A DNA stretch of 64,000 nucleotides from Candidatus Obscuribacter sp. GTDB lineage: Bacteria; Cyanobacteriota; Vampirovibrionia; Obscuribacterales; Obscuribacteraceae. Made by a program: the position numbers and the translations under genes. The notes under the pieces were generated by a model. That model had not been told where the DNA came from, searched no databases, and saw only the letters and a program-made list of their open reading frames with translations. This document shows positions 8,009 to 17,823 of the stretch, in pieces (positions within the stretch are counted from its first letter, which is position 1; every line of letters starts with the position of its first letter). Location of the stretch: positions 1,736,001 to 1,800,000 of the forward strand of contig JADJQZ010000001.1 in assembly GCA_016712465.1 (NCBI GenBank), written 5' to 3'.

Positions 8009-9451
8009 ATGATAAGGAAGACCTTGATGGAAGTGCTCAACGACAAGACCGAACCACCAGCCAAACCGGAGCAGCCGTTCCGGCAGCCAGGGCCTGCTTC
8101 TGCCAGCGGTCTCAGCCGTGGCAAGATGATCCTGGCGCTAATGGCTTTGCTTGGTATCGGGTTGGGTCTTTACTTTGGTCTGGGCGGCGCCTCCAAGAAA
8201 GAGGTTGCTGCGGCGTCCGACAAGGCGGTGCTGAGCGTGCGCCTTTCTCCTGTGACCAGTCGTTCCATGGAAAGAAAACTTTTGGTGAACGGCACGGTCT
8301 GGTCCTGGGACCATCTTTCCATCGGCTCGGAAGTGGGCGGTTTGAAAGTAGACAAAGTGCTGGTAGATGAAGGTGATCAGGTGCGGGAAGGGCAGGTTCT
8401 GGCTACCTTGCAGTCTTCCATCTTGAAGGCCCAGTTGAACCGTGAGGAGGCGAGGCTTTTAGCGGCCGGGGCGGCTCTTTCTAAATCGATTCAGCCCAAC
8501 CGCCCGGAAGATCTGACGGCTTTGAGAGCCGCCTATGCTCAGACCGAGGCTTCGGTTGCTCAAGAAGAAGCAGGTCTGGTGCGGGCCCGGGCCAACTACC
8601 AGGAAGCTTCTGAGAACGCCAAACGTTACCGCTGGCTGGTGGCTCAGGGGGCGGTCAGCGCCCAGGAAGCCGATGCCCGAGAGACCCAGGCCAAGGTGGC
8701 CATGGCCGATGTGAATAACTATGTGGAAAGGGTCAAGGCCGCTAAGTTCAGCTCCCAGCAAGCCCATGAGAGATTGTCCATGGGGCTGACCGGCGGACGG
8801 CGTGAAGATGTGGACATTGCCCGGGCGCAGAAGATGGAAATCGAAGCGGTGATCAAGCAATTGCGCTGGCAGATTGAGCAGACTGTGGTGCGGGCTCCGT
8901 GTTCAGGCGTGATTATGAAAAGACATGTGCACCTTGGTGACATTGCTTCCAATACCAAGACCATGTTTGAAATTGTGCGCGATGGGCGTCTCGAGCTGAA
9001 GGCCCAGGTGCCCGAACAGGATCTCAGCCAGGTTAAGCCCGGGCAGACCGTGGAGATGACCGACGACTTCGGTGGTAGTTTCAGAGGGCAGGTGCGCGAG
9101 ATAAGCCCTCAGGTAGACCAGGACATGCGCCTGGGTACGGTGCGCATCGATATTACCAATCCCGGCAGTCTCAAACCTGGTAATTTCTTGCGTGGTGAAA
9201 TTCTGGTGGGCAAAGCCCAGGTGCTGGTGGTGCCCACTTCCTGTGTCATTTATAAGGGTAATCGCCCTCTGGTCTATTTAGTGGAAGACGGTAAGGTGAA
9301 GATGTCTTACGTCGATGTAGGCGGACGCGAGGGCAAATTCGTGGAAATTGTTTCCGGTCTCAAACAGGGTGATCAAGTTGTGGAAAGAGGCGGCGGCTTC
9401 CTCAAGGACGGCGATCCGGTAAGAGTTTTGCCTGCTGAGCCACTGCAATGA
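8009..9451 (+). CDS. RND efflux periplasmic adaptor (membrane fusion protein)
   Basis: A short cytoplasmic leader is followed by one membrane anchor (about residues 38-58). The barrel-lipoyl region (LSIGSEVGGLKVDKVLVDEGDQV) wraps a long alpha-helical hairpin (about 140-285, RARANYQEASENAKRY) and then the second lipoyl half RAPCSGVIMKRHVHLGD. The barrel and membrane-proximal domains complete the usual HlyD/AcrA order. It links the inner-membrane pump to an outer-membrane channel. Its stop overlaps the pump's start in an ATGA. Start choice: ATG 8009 or ATG 8027; the latter has AAGGAAG seven bases upstream. No TolC-type channel lies next to it. Confidence 0.93.
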   Translation: MIRKTLMEVLNDKTEPPAKPEQPFRQPGPASASGLSRGKMILALMALLGIGLGLYFGLGGASKKEVAAASDKAVLSVRLSPVTSRSMERKLLVNGTVWSWDHLSIGSEVGGLKVDKVLVDEGDQVREGQVLATLQSSILKAQLNREEARLLAAGAALSKSIQPNRPEDLTALRAAYAQTEASVAQEEAGLVRARANYQEASENAKRYRWLVAQGAVSAQEADARETQAKVAMADVNNYVERVKAAKFSSQQAHERLSMGLTGGRREDVDIARAQKMEIEAVIKQLRWQIEQTVVRAPCSGVIMKRHVHLGDIASNTKTMFEIVRDGRLELKAQVPEQDLSQVKPGQTVEMTDDFGGSFRGQVREISPQVDQDMRLGTVRIDITNPGSLKPGNFLRGEILVGKAQVLVVPTSCVIYKGNRPLVYLVEDGKVKMSYVDVGGREGKFVEIVSGLKQGDQVVERGGGFLKDGDPVRVLPAEPLQ

Positions 9452-12400
9452 ATTTCAATCTGTCCACCTGGTCCATAAAAAATCCGGTACCAACCCTGGT
9501 GCTCTTTCTTGTCTTGACCATTATGGGTTCCATCGCTTTCGTTCGCCTTGGCATTGATGAGAGCCCTAATATCGACGTGCCGGTGGTATCGGTTTCCGTT
9601 TCCCAACTGGGTGCGGCTCCCGCTGAGCTGGAAACCCAGGTGACGCGCAAAATTGAGGATGCCATTGCCGGCATTGGCAATATCAAGCATATTACTTCCA
9701 CGGTTACCGACGGTGCTTCTCAAACCAGCATCGAATTTGCCCTGGGCACCAATACCGACCGCGCCGTCAACGACGTGCGCGATGCTGTTTCTAAAATTCG
9801 CCAGGACATGCCGGAAGGTATTGAAGAGCCGATCATTCAAAGAATAGATTTTGTCGGCGGACCTTTCGTGACCTACACCGTGGCCTCCGATCGACTGCCG
9901 GCCGCCGAACTTTCCTGGGTGGTAGATAACGATATTGCCCGGGCTCTTTTGTCTGTGCCGGGAGTGGGGCAGGTGCAGAGAGCCGGTGGGGTGGACAGAG
10001 AAATAAGGGTCAATCTGGACCCCACCCGCCTGGAGTCCCTTGGTATTACTGCTGATACCGTCAATAATCAGATTCGCCAGGTCAATATCAATTTGCCCGG
10101 TGGGCGCGGACAAGTCGGTGCCGGAGAGCAGTCCATTCGCTTTCTGGGTAGTGCCCCCAGCGTCGATGACCTGGCCCGGGTGGAGATTCAGTTGCCATCG
10201 GGCAGGCATGCCCGGCTGGATACTCTTGGTGAGATTACCGACGGTACCTCCGAGTTGAGGCAGATGTGCTTGCTCAACAATAAGCCGGTGATAGCGTTCA
10301 GTGTGATTCGCAGCACCGGCTCCAATCTGGTCGACGTAGAAAAGGGCGTTGATCAAAAGATCAAGGAATTGACCAGCACTCTGCCCGGCAATGTGAAAAT
10401 CGTCAAGCTGCGCACCAATAGCCGCTACATTAAAGATTCTTACGATGCTTCCCTGGAATCCTTGATTCTGGGAGCGCTTCTGGCGGTGTTTGTGGTTTTT
10501 GTCTTCCTCAAAGACTTGCGGGCTACAACCCTGACGGCTATCGCCATTCCCCTTTCCGTGATTCCCTCTTTTGCCGTCATGCAGTGGGCCGGCTTCACTC
10601 TCAATAGCATGTCTCTATTGGGTCTGGCCCTGGTTATCGGTATTCTTGTGGACGATGCCATCGTGGAAATCGAGAACATCGTCAGGCATTTGCGCATGGG
10701 CAAGCCGCCGTTTAAGGCGGCCATTGAAGCGGCGGAAGAAATTGGTCTGGCTGTGATTGCCACCACCCTCACGATTGTGGTGGTCTTTGTGCCGGTGGCA
10801 TCCATGGGTGGCATACCGGGGCAGTTCTTTAAACAGTTCGGACTGACTGTGACTGTGGCCGTGCTCTTCTCCTTGCTGGTGGCCAGGATGATTACACCTA
10901 TGATTGCTGCCTACTGGATGCAGCCTGCCAGTACCAGTGAGGTCTTGAACAGTCACACCGGGCAAGGTGGTCCAAAGGGTTTCATGCGCTATTACGAACC
11001 GCTTCTGGTCAAGGCCATGGAACACAGACTTCTTACCGTAGTGCTTTCCATTTTGCTTTTTGCAGGCAGTATAGTGCTCTTCAAATCCATGCCCACCTCT
11101 TTGATGGCCAATGTGGACCGGGGTGAAGTGCTTCTCAATGTGGAGTTGCCTCCTGGTTCCGAACTGACGGAGACGGAGCGCTGTGTCAGGCAGGTGACCG
11201 GTATCATTCGTCGCCATCCGGAAGTGGTTGATGTAGTCGGTTTTGTCGGCACGCCCACCTCATCTAAGCGCAACTCAGCCGGCAATCAGGGTGATGTCAC
11301 AAGGGCTACGGTCTATATTTCTTTGAAGAACCGCCACGACCGCAAGCTCAGCCAGCAAGAATTTGAGGAGGCGGTGCGACCTGAGTTGACCGCTGTTCCC
11401 GGTGCCAGGCTCAGTTTCTCGCGGGCCTCCGGTCTGACCGGCAAACCCCTGCGCCTGGTCTTAACTTCGCCTGATTCGGAATTGCTGGATAAGACGGCGG
11501 AAACTATCAAAGATCAAATGCGCGGTATTGACGGGCTTTATGACGTTACTTCTTCGGCAGCGCTTTTGCGACCGGAGATTCTGGTTACGCCTGATTTTGA
11601 CCGTTCCGCCCGCCAGGGAGTTTCGGTGCAGTCTATTGCCAGGACGGCCCTCATTGCTACTCTTGGTGATGCGGAAGCCAATCTGGCCAAGTTCAATCTC
11701 GAGGATCGCCAGGTCAATATCAGGGTGCAGTTGGCGCCGGCTTATCGCAAAGATTTGCGGGTGATTGAAAATTTGAAGGTGCTCACTTCATCCGGGAAAC
11801 TGGTGCCGCTTTCTTCCGTTGCTCATGTGGACTTCGGCTGCGGTCCCTTTCAAATTGACCGTTTCGACCGGCAGAGGCAGGTGACTCTGGAAGCCGGTCT
11901 GGAATCCAGTATTACTCTTGGTCAGGCTCTCAAGCAGGTGCACAACTTGCCAGGCTTCAAAGAGATGCCGGCATCCATTGTGGAATTGCCCCTCGGTGAT
12001 GCTGAAATTCAAAGAGATATTTTTAGCGGCTTCGGCACCGCCATCGGTGCGGCAGTCCTGCTCATCTATGCAGTGCTGGTGGTTCTCTTCGGTGGTTTCC
12101 TTTATCCTCTGACAATTATGGTATCTCTGCCTTTGAGTTTATGCGGTGCTCTCATGGGTCTGGTGCTCTGGCATCAATCAATCGGCCTCTACGCATTGAT
12201 TGGTATCACCATGCTTATGGGTCTGGTCACCAAGAACGCTATTTTGCTGGTGGAATACGCCCTTTTGAAAATGAAGGAAGGTCTGCCGCAACGCACCGCC
12301 ATCATGATGGCCGGGGAGACCCGCATGCAGCCTATCTTGATGACAACTATTGCCATGATCGCCGGCATGATGCCTATCGCCATGGGCATCGGCGCCGGTT

Positions 12401-12630
12401 CGGAAGCCCGCTCGCCCATGGCTATTTCCGTTATTGGCGGACTCATTACATCTACTTTGTTTACCCTAGTTGTGGTGCCGGTGGTCTTTACCTATGTCGA
12501 TGATTTCCAAAATTGGCTCAAGAACCTGGTGCGAGGTAGAGCCGGCGAGCCGGAGGCAAAGGCGAATTTGGATGCCCGCAGGCGGTCCTTCGAGTCTTCG
12601 GAATCTACGGTGCGGGGCGACAAATTCTAG
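9448..12630 (+). CDS. RND-family efflux pump inner-membrane permease
   Basis: At 1060 residues it has the full length of AcrB/MdtB-type pumps: 12 membrane helices in two repeats, each with a large periplasmic loop. The conserved TM4 segment GILVDDAIVEIENI contains the paired aspartates needed for proton relay, and the second repeat ends in the KNAILLVEYALLKM segment. It exports drugs, lipids or metabolites using the proton gradient. Its start overlaps the adaptor stop (ATGA), so the two are translationally coupled. The closest subgroup is the HAE1 multidrug type by overall look, but substrate cannot be read from sequence alone. Confidence 0.95.
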   Translation: MNFNLSTWSIKNPVPTLVLFLVLTIMGSIAFVRLGIDESPNIDVPVVSVSVSQLGAAPAELETQVTRKIEDAIAGIGNIKHITSTVTDGASQTSIEFALGTNTDRAVNDVRDAVSKIRQDMPEGIEEPIIQRIDFVGGPFVTYTVASDRLPAAELSWVVDNDIARALLSVPGVGQVQRAGGVDREIRVNLDPTRLESLGITADTVNNQIRQVNINLPGGRGQVGAGEQSIRFLGSAPSVDDLARVEIQLPSGRHARLDTLGEITDGTSELRQMCLLNNKPVIAFSVIRSTGSNLVDVEKGVDQKIKELTSTLPGNVKIVKLRTNSRYIKDSYDASLESLILGALLAVFVVFVFLKDLRATTLTAIAIPLSVIPSFAVMQWAGFTLNSMSLLGLALVIGILVDDAIVEIENIVRHLRMGKPPFKAAIEAAEEIGLAVIATTLTIVVVFVPVASMGGIPGQFFKQFGLTVTVAVLFSLLVARMITPMIAAYWMQPASTSEVLNSHTGQGGPKGFMRYYEPLLVKAMEHRLLTVVLSILLFAGSIVLFKSMPTSLMANVDRGEVLLNVELPPGSELTETERCVRQVTGIIRRHPEVVDVVGFVGTPTSSKRNSAGNQGDVTRATVYISLKNRHDRKLSQQEFEEAVRPELTAVPGARLSFSRASGLTGKPLRLVLTSPDSELLDKTAETIKDQMRGIDGLYDVTSSAALLRPEILVTPDFDRSARQGVSVQSIARTALIATLGDAEANLAKFNLEDRQVNIRVQLAPAYRKDLRVIENLKVLTSSGKLVPLSSVAHVDFGCGPFQIDRFDRQRQVTLEAGLESSITLGQALKQVHNLPGFKEMPASIVELPLGDAEIQRDIFSGFGTAIGAAVLLIYAVLVVLFGGFLYPLTIMVSLPLSLCGALMGLVLWHQSIGLYALIGITMLMGLVTKNAILLVEYALLKMKEGLPQRTAIMMAGETRMQPILMTTIAMIAGMMPIAMGIGAGSEARSPMAISVIGGLITSTLFTLVVVPVVFTYVDDFQNWLKNLVRGRAGEPEAKANLDARRRSFESSESTVRGDKF

Positions 12631-12692
12631 TTGACCGGCGCTAAAATAGAGCCTGCATTTTTGACCATTAGCTCAGCCGGGATGGAGAAACT

Positions 12693-13427
12693 TTGAAAAG
12701 GCAATTGACCGTTCTGGTCTTGTTAACTGTGATTTGCTCTGGCTATTGCGCCTCAGCCGCCCGGGCTAAGGGCGCTAACGACGCCGCCTCTGCCAGTGTT
12801 CCGGCCACGCTACTGGTGCAAAAGCTGCAAAACCTGGGGCGGACCAAGTGGTTTTTTGCCAAGGACTTTGTAAGAGTGGATTTGCCGATAGCCTCTATGC
12901 TTTACGACAGCCGCACGAGCAAAGCTACTTTCTACAGCTATAAGACCAGGCGCTTTGTGGAAAGCGATGTTGATAGTCTGATCCGGCAGATGAAGGAACT
13001 GAGACCGCGCCGAACCGAACAATACGGACCCTGGAAGAAACTTGGTCTGAAGGAGAAAGACGGCCGCAAGGTTGTGGTATATGAGCGCGCCATCACCAAA
13101 GGCGCTGTAAATAGACCGAAGCATGTTACGGTCAATGAAACCTTGTTTGCCTCGAAAGATATGATTTTGAGTGCCAACGTGGTGAGATTGTTCAACGCCG
13201 TTACCGGGGAAGAGTTCGGCTACGGCATGCCTTTACATGTAGAGCGGCGTGCCCATTCCACAGTGCGTAAAGACCTTGATAAGGTGCCCTACATTATGCT
13301 TGAGACGGTGACCATGAGTAAGTACACCCTTCAGCGGTCCGATATGAAGGTGCCTGCCGGTTTCACGCGGGCCGAGTCGGTGAACTCCATTCTCCTGGAA
13401 GACACCCAGGGTGCCGACGGTCTCTAG
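12693..13427 (+). CDS. Exported protein of unknown function downstream of RND genes
   Basis: The product has 244 residues and an N-terminal signal peptide (KRQLTVLVLLTVICSGYCASAARA). The mature part is a mixed alpha/beta domain with no Cys and no motif that I recognise. It starts with TTG behind a GGAG site, 62 bases after the pump gene on the same strand, and may share its transcript. Its TAG stop overlaps the stop of the convergent kinase gene in the palindrome CTAG (13424-13427). A periplasmic role linked to efflux is only a guess. Confidence 0.65.
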   Translation: MKRQLTVLVLLTVICSGYCASAARAKGANDAASASVPATLLVQKLQNLGRTKWFFAKDFVRVDLPIASMLYDSRTSKATFYSYKTRRFVESDVDSLIRQMKELRPRRTEQYGPWKKLGLKEKDGRKVVVYERAITKGAVNRPKHVTVNETLFASKDMILSANVVRLFNAVTGEEFGYGMPLHVERRAHSTVRKDLDKVPYIMLETVTMSKYTLQRSDMKVPAGFTRAESVNSILLEDTQGADGL

Positions 13428-15625
13428 TTGTCCTTGAGGCGGGCCAGTCCAATCTGGATGGAGCGTCTGGCGGATGCCAGCCAGTCGCCCTGTTCGCGCA
13501 GGGTGCCGGCATAACTGCTGAGAAAGTTGAGCCGGTTCTTTGCCACCAGTTCGTTGTTCTTGTTCTCGTTTAAGTAGGAAATCAACTGGTTGGCTTTGCT
13601 CTCAGCGCTATCCAACTGACCGCTTTTCACGAGGCTGACGCTCTCTTTGTAGAGTACGAGGGCTCGGTTATAGGCGACATGGGCCGTAGTTACCCTTTGC
13701 CAGCGCCGTTCGGCCTCCTGGTAGTAGCCTGTTGCTTCCCGAAAGTTTTTTTGAATGGAGGCCACATCGCCGCTTCTACTGTAGGCAAAGGCCGACATTT
13801 CCTCTTCCCAGCCCTCCATTTGTTCTTTGTGGGCATCGCCTAATTCGAAGAACCGGCGTGCGTCCGAAAGGGCCATTTTGGCGTGTTCGAAGTCCTTGAG
13901 ATTGAAATAACAGTCGCCGGCCAGGGTGCACAAAACGGCAGTGGGATGCTGGCCGACCTTGGTGGAAATTTGCAGATAGGTGGAGAAGAGTTCCTTTAAG
14001 CTATCCAGGGCTTTTGTATATTCTCGGGCATTGTAGAGAGCCTGGGTGTAAATTACCGCAGTCTCTACCGTGAGCATGGATTTGCCGCCGTTTTCCAGAA
14101 GACTGATGCGGTAGGCGTAATAGGCCAGTTCACTGGCGTCTTTGCTCTGACTGCTTTGCATCAATCTGCGGGCGATGCGAATGGCATTTTGTACTTCGGC
14201 ATTGGAGTCCGAAGTCAATTGCTCCAGTTTGCCTTCCTTTTCCATCCGGCGCAGATCATCCAGTCGGTGGTGGAGCGTGCTGGTGAGGCGGCTTCTGGAG
14301 AGCTTTTGCAGCATGTCTTCCGGTGCGGATTTGGCGCTGTCTTCAATGCTCAACTTCCAATCGGGCATCGTATCTAGTGCCAGACCCGTGTTGCCGTATA
14401 GGTAGAGCGCCAGCGCTGTACCGGCAGAAAGGATGGTGGCGGCAAGGGCCAGAAAGCTGGCGAAAATGGCGAACTGCTCTGCCGGTTGCAGGCGTTTGCG
14501 CCTGGAGCGGTAAAGGTTGAATGCGGAGAGAATTTTGCCAAGCCACGACTGTTCCTGGTCTACACAATCTTTAAGGGCGCTTACCAGCCCTTCCATGTTT
14601 TGAAATCGATCCCGGGGATCTTTAGCCAGGGTCTTGAAGACAAGCGACTCTAGCTGACCGGATAAGTTTGCCACCTGACCTTTCATGGGCTTGGGCATTT
14701 CGTTCATATGCCGGTAGAGGATCTCCAGCATATTGGCGCCATTGATAGGCGTTTTGCCCGTCAGGGTTTCGTACATCAGGCAGCCCATGGAGTAAATGTC
14801 GGAGCGGTTGTCGAGTTTCTCGCCCTTGCACTGCTCGGGGCTCATGTAGAGGGGACTGCCGAAGACTTCGCCGGTTTGGGTGAGGGCCGCTCCGTCCGTC
14901 CCGGCGTGGGGCAGGAGCTTGGCGATGCCGAAATCGAGGATGCGAATCTCATCTTCTTTCGTGTCGCCGGGCGGCTTATCGAGAATGATGATATTGCTTG
15001 GTTTCAGGTCTCGGTGCACGATGCCCTTGTTATGGGTGTAAGCCAGGGCCTCGGCAATCTGTATAAAAATGGGCAGAGCTCTGGCTGGGGGGAGGGCGGC
15101 ACCGGTTTCGGCGACGGTGTCCCGGATCAACTGGCTGAGGGAGCGCCCCTTGAGCAGATCCATGACAATATAGGGGCGACTGCCCTGGAACAGTCCAAAG
15201 TCGTAAACACGCACCACGCCCCGGTGTTCAAGCTGGCTGACGGAGCGGGCTTCTTGTTTGAAGCGCTCGAGATTGTTGCGGCTGTTTACCAGGTGCCCGT
15301 GCAGGAATTTGATGGCTACCTGCCGGTTCAAGTGCTGGTGGCGGGCCCGGTAGACCACCGACATGCCGCCCTCGCCTATGACCTCCAGAATCTCGTAATG
15401 ACCGGCTACAACTTGCCCTATGAGCGACCCGTCGCCGGGGTTCTGTCTGTTGAAGGCAGAATCCAGGGGAATGGTCTCATCGTCTTTAGCCGGGCGAAAA
15501 TCGAAGGACGCTTCCTTGCCGGAGGGGTCGTTTCGTCCGCTTTCTGGCTTATCGGACATTTCAGGCATCGGCCTTTCACTGGGGTTATATTCACTTTGCC
15601 CTGATTGCACCACAAATTTGCTCAT
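13424..15625 (-). CDS. Receptor-like Ser/Thr protein kinase with membrane span and helical-repeat tail
   Basis: Residues 76-350 form a Hanks-type kinase with all key residues: the GEGGMSVVY loop, K106 (VAIK), HRDLKPSN at 204 and DFG at 231. A disordered 70-residue leader precedes it. A membrane helix lies at about 384-410, and the remaining 320 residues are helical repeats of TPR type, predicted outside the membrane. This is the PknB-like receptor layout: outside sensing by the repeat domain and inside signalling by the kinase. I use ATG 15625; an upstream GTG at 15646 lacks a ribosome site. It is divergent from pyrD. The partner proteins are unknown. Confidence 0.9.
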   Translation of the reverse strand: MSKFVVQSGQSEYNPSERPMPEMSDKPESGRNDPSGKEASFDFRPAKDDETIPLDSAFNRQNPGDGSLIGQVVAGHYEILEVIGEGGMSVVYRARHQHLNRQVAIKFLHGHLVNSRNNLERFKQEARSVSQLEHRGVVRVYDFGLFQGSRPYIVMDLLKGRSLSQLIRDTVAETGAALPPARALPIFIQIAEALAYTHNKGIVHRDLKPSNIIILDKPPGDTKEDEIRILDFGIAKLLPHAGTDGAALTQTGEVFGSPLYMSPEQCKGEKLDNRSDIYSMGCLMYETLTGKTPINGANMLEILYRHMNEMPKPMKGQVANLSGQLESLVFKTLAKDPRDRFQNMEGLVSALKDCVDQEQSWLGKILSAFNLYRSRRKRLQPAEQFAIFASFLALAATILSAGTALALYLYGNTGLALDTMPDWKLSIEDSAKSAPEDMLQKLSRSRLTSTLHHRLDDLRRMEKEGKLEQLTSDSNAEVQNAIRIARRLMQSSQSKDASELAYYAYRISLLENGGKSMLTVETAVIYTQALYNAREYTKALDSLKELFSTYLQISTKVGQHPTAVLCTLAGDCYFNLKDFEHAKMALSDARRFFELGDAHKEQMEGWEEEMSAFAYSRSGDVASIQKNFREATGYYQEAERRWQRVTTAHVAYNRALVLYKESVSLVKSGQLDSAESKANQLISYLNENKNNELVAKNRLNFLSSYAGTLREQGDWLASARRSIQIGLARLKDN

Positions 15626-15677
15626 CCGCGTGGCATACTGAAACACTGTCGGCAGATTTAATGATTGTGTAAAGACT

Positions 15678-16805
15678 ATGGATCACTGGTTACTTGCAAG
15701 CTACAGACAGTTTCTTCGTCCCTGGCTCTTTCTCATGGATGCGGAAGACGCTCATAATTTGGGGCACAAGCTCTTGTCAGCCGGGGCGGGTGTTATGGAG
15801 TCCGCCGCAGTTTACCTGGGAGTGGAAAACGAGGTAGGTACCGCTGCCGCACCTTCCTCCTGGTCAAATCTTTCTCTAGCCGGGCGCCCTTTGCACAACC
15901 CCATCGGTCTGGCGGCCGGCTTCGATAAGAACGGCAAGTTGCTCGATGGGCTTGCTTCTCTGGGCTTCGGTTTTGTGGAATTGGGCTCGGTTACGGCTCT
16001 TGCCACCAGTGGAAATCCTCGCCCCCGCCTTTTCCGCTTGCCGGCCGATCAGGCTCTCATCAATCGCCTTGGTTTGAATGGCGACGGTGCCGTCAGTGTG
16101 GCTTCGCGCCTTAAGCATTACCAGGGCCAGGGCTTTCCCCTGCCGGTCGCCCTCAATATTGCCAAGAGTAACAAGCCCTGGGTGGTGCAAGAGAAGGCCG
16201 CCGAGGATGTTGCTTTTACCTTTCAGAATCTCAGGCATCTGCCTTTCACTTATGTGGTGATCAACACCAGTTGTCCAAACACCCATGAAGGAGCCTCCTT
16301 CGCCGCCAGTGAACTGACTATGATTCTCAAAGCCGTTCAGGGCTTAAATCATGAAGCAGCAAGACCCCTGCCTATTTTTCTAAAATTGTCCCCTGATAGT
16401 CCTGAAAGTTTTCTTGATATTCTTATGCCCCTGGCCAGGAGTTTTGAGGTGAGAGGATTCATCACCGGTAATACCACAGTCAGTCGCAGCGGCTTGCGCA
16501 CTGATGCTGAGCGGCTTGCCACCATTGGCAATGGCGGCTTATCGGGCGCGCCTCTTTTGACAGGCACGCAAACCATGGTGAAAGAGATTGTTCTGCGCAA
16601 GGAAAAGGAGCAGGAAGTAATTGCTTGCGGCGGCATCAGTCAGGCCGAGGATGTGGAGACCATGCTGAAAGAGGGCGCTAAGGCCTGTCAGTTATACAGC
16701 GCCCTTGTATATCAAGGTCCGTTTCTGGTGCTTGCTCTTTTGCAAGAGCTGAAAATGAGAAACCTGCTCAGGCAGTCGGCGAATTCTCCGGCTCCATTTT
16801 CTTGA
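15678..16805 (+). CDS. pyrD: Class 2-like dihydroorotate dehydrogenase with a cysteine at the base position
   Basis: This enzyme oxidises dihydroorotate to orotate in pyrimidine synthesis, normally passing electrons to quinone at the membrane. The 375-residue length, the N-terminal extension (residues 1-65) for membrane binding, NPIGLAAGFDKNG and GFGFVELGSVT all fit class 2. The catalytic loop, however, reads NTSCPNT. C199 stands where E. coli-type class 2 enzymes have Ser175 and where class 1 enzymes have Cys. The last 38 bases overlap the end of the convergent AI-2E-type gene. The start ATG is about 50 bases from the divergent kinase. Confidence 0.92.
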   Translation: MDHWLLASYRQFLRPWLFLMDAEDAHNLGHKLLSAGAGVMESAAVYLGVENEVGTAAAPSSWSNLSLAGRPLHNPIGLAAGFDKNGKLLDGLASLGFGFVELGSVTALATSGNPRPRLFRLPADQALINRLGLNGDGAVSVASRLKHYQGQGFPLPVALNIAKSNKPWVVQEKAAEDVAFTFQNLRHLPFTYVVINTSCPNTHEGASFAASELTMILKAVQGLNHEAARPLPIFLKLSPDSPESFLDILMPLARSFEVRGFITGNTTVSRSGLRTDAERLATIGNGGLSGAPLLTGTQTMVKEIVLRKEKEQEVIACGGISQAEDVETMLKEGAKACQLYSALVYQGPFLVLALLQELKMRNLLRQSANSPAPFS

Positions 16806-17823
16806 GATAGAGTTCTTCCGCCAGGTAGAGGGATGCCGTGGCAAGCGGTACCGCGATCAGGGCGCCGGAGAGTCCCAGTAAGCTGCCGCCGATTAGCACC
16901 GAGAATAGTACTACCAGCGGATGCATGTCCACTTGCTTTCCGAGCAGTTGCGGCACGATGAAATTGGATTCCAGCCACTGCTCACAGGCAAAAACCAAGA
17001 TCACGAGACAACCGGTTGTGAGGGACTGATTGAAACCAATCAAAATGGCGAAAATGGCCGTGGCCAGTGAGCCGACAAAGGGCACCAGGTTCATGAAACC
17101 GGCTACAACTCCAAGTACCAGAGCCTCTTTGATGCCAACCAGGAAAAGACCAATACCAATTATGGTGCCCACGGCCAGGCTGACCAGAAGCTGTCCTCTG
17201 ACATAACCGCCCAGGCGTCCTTCCAGACCGGGAAGAAGCTCTCTCACTACTTTCCGTGGCTTGGGAGGCAGCCAGGAAAGCAAGCTTTCTATCAGGCTTT
17301 TTGACTCCACAACAAAGTAGCTGGTCAAGAAAAGCACAAAGAGTATGTTTACTACAAAAGTCATGACATTGCCGGTCAACTTGAGCGCACCGGCTGCAAT
17401 TCCTCCAGCTTTACCCATGAGCTGAGTCTTCATGTCATCGGATAAAGACGGTCCATGTGCCGTATCGGGCATGATGCTGGGGGCCAGTTCGTGTATGTTT
17501 TCTACGATCCAGGGTTGTAACTTGTCCCGTACAGTGGAGACCAGGGCTACGGCCTGTTCCTTGATCACTGGGGTCAAATTGGCGCCGACGATGAAATAGA
17601 GTGCGGCTACAAACAGATAAACGGAAATGACGGTGATAAGTCTTGGAACCTTCCGGGCTTCCAGATAACGTGCCAGGGGAGAAAGCGCTGCTGCCAGGGT
17701 AATAGCGGCCACCAGGCAGATGACCATCATAATCAGTTCTTTGAGAATGAAAAATGATCCTATGGCCAGACCAAGCCAGAAGACCAGGTAGGCGGGCTTC
17801 CAAAATTCGCTGTTCTTGCTCAT
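16768..17823 (-). CDS. AI-2E family (PF01594-type) membrane permease
   Basis: This 351-residue protein has about seven to eight hydrophobic helices in the family order: two N-terminal pairs, a soluble loop (about 75-150), and a C-terminal bundle with the conserved GxxxGxxxGI...NLVPFVGS segment. Members transport varied substrates; Na+(Li+)/H+ exchange and AI-2 export have been shown for some. The ATG overlaps the stop of the upstream GT-C gene (ATGA), so it is coupled to it and may belong to the same lipid or glycan process. Confidence 0.88.
   Translation of the reverse strand: MSKNSEFWKPAYLVFWLGLAIGSFFILKELIMMVICLVAAITLAAALSPLARYLEARKVPRLITVISVYLFVAALYFIVGANLTPVIKEQAVALVSTVRDKLQPWIVENIHELAPSIMPDTAHGPSLSDDMKTQLMGKAGGIAAGALKLTGNVMTFVVNILFVLFLTSYFVVESKSLIESLLSWLPPKPRKVVRELLPGLEGRLGGYVRGQLLVSLAVGTIIGIGLFLVGIKEALVLGVVAGFMNLVPFVGSLATAIFAILIGFNQSLTTGCLVILVFACEQWLESNFIVPQLLGKQVDMHPLVVLFSVLIGGSLLGLSGALIAVPLATASLYLAEELYLKKMEPENSPTA

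Noticed and set aside
9373..10356. 327-codon frame antisense to the RND pump
   Set aside because: It is a shadow of the pump's third-position bias; no homology or context supports it.
14708..15604. 298-codon frame antisense to the kinase
   Set aside because: It mirrors the kinase domain and has no independent evidence.
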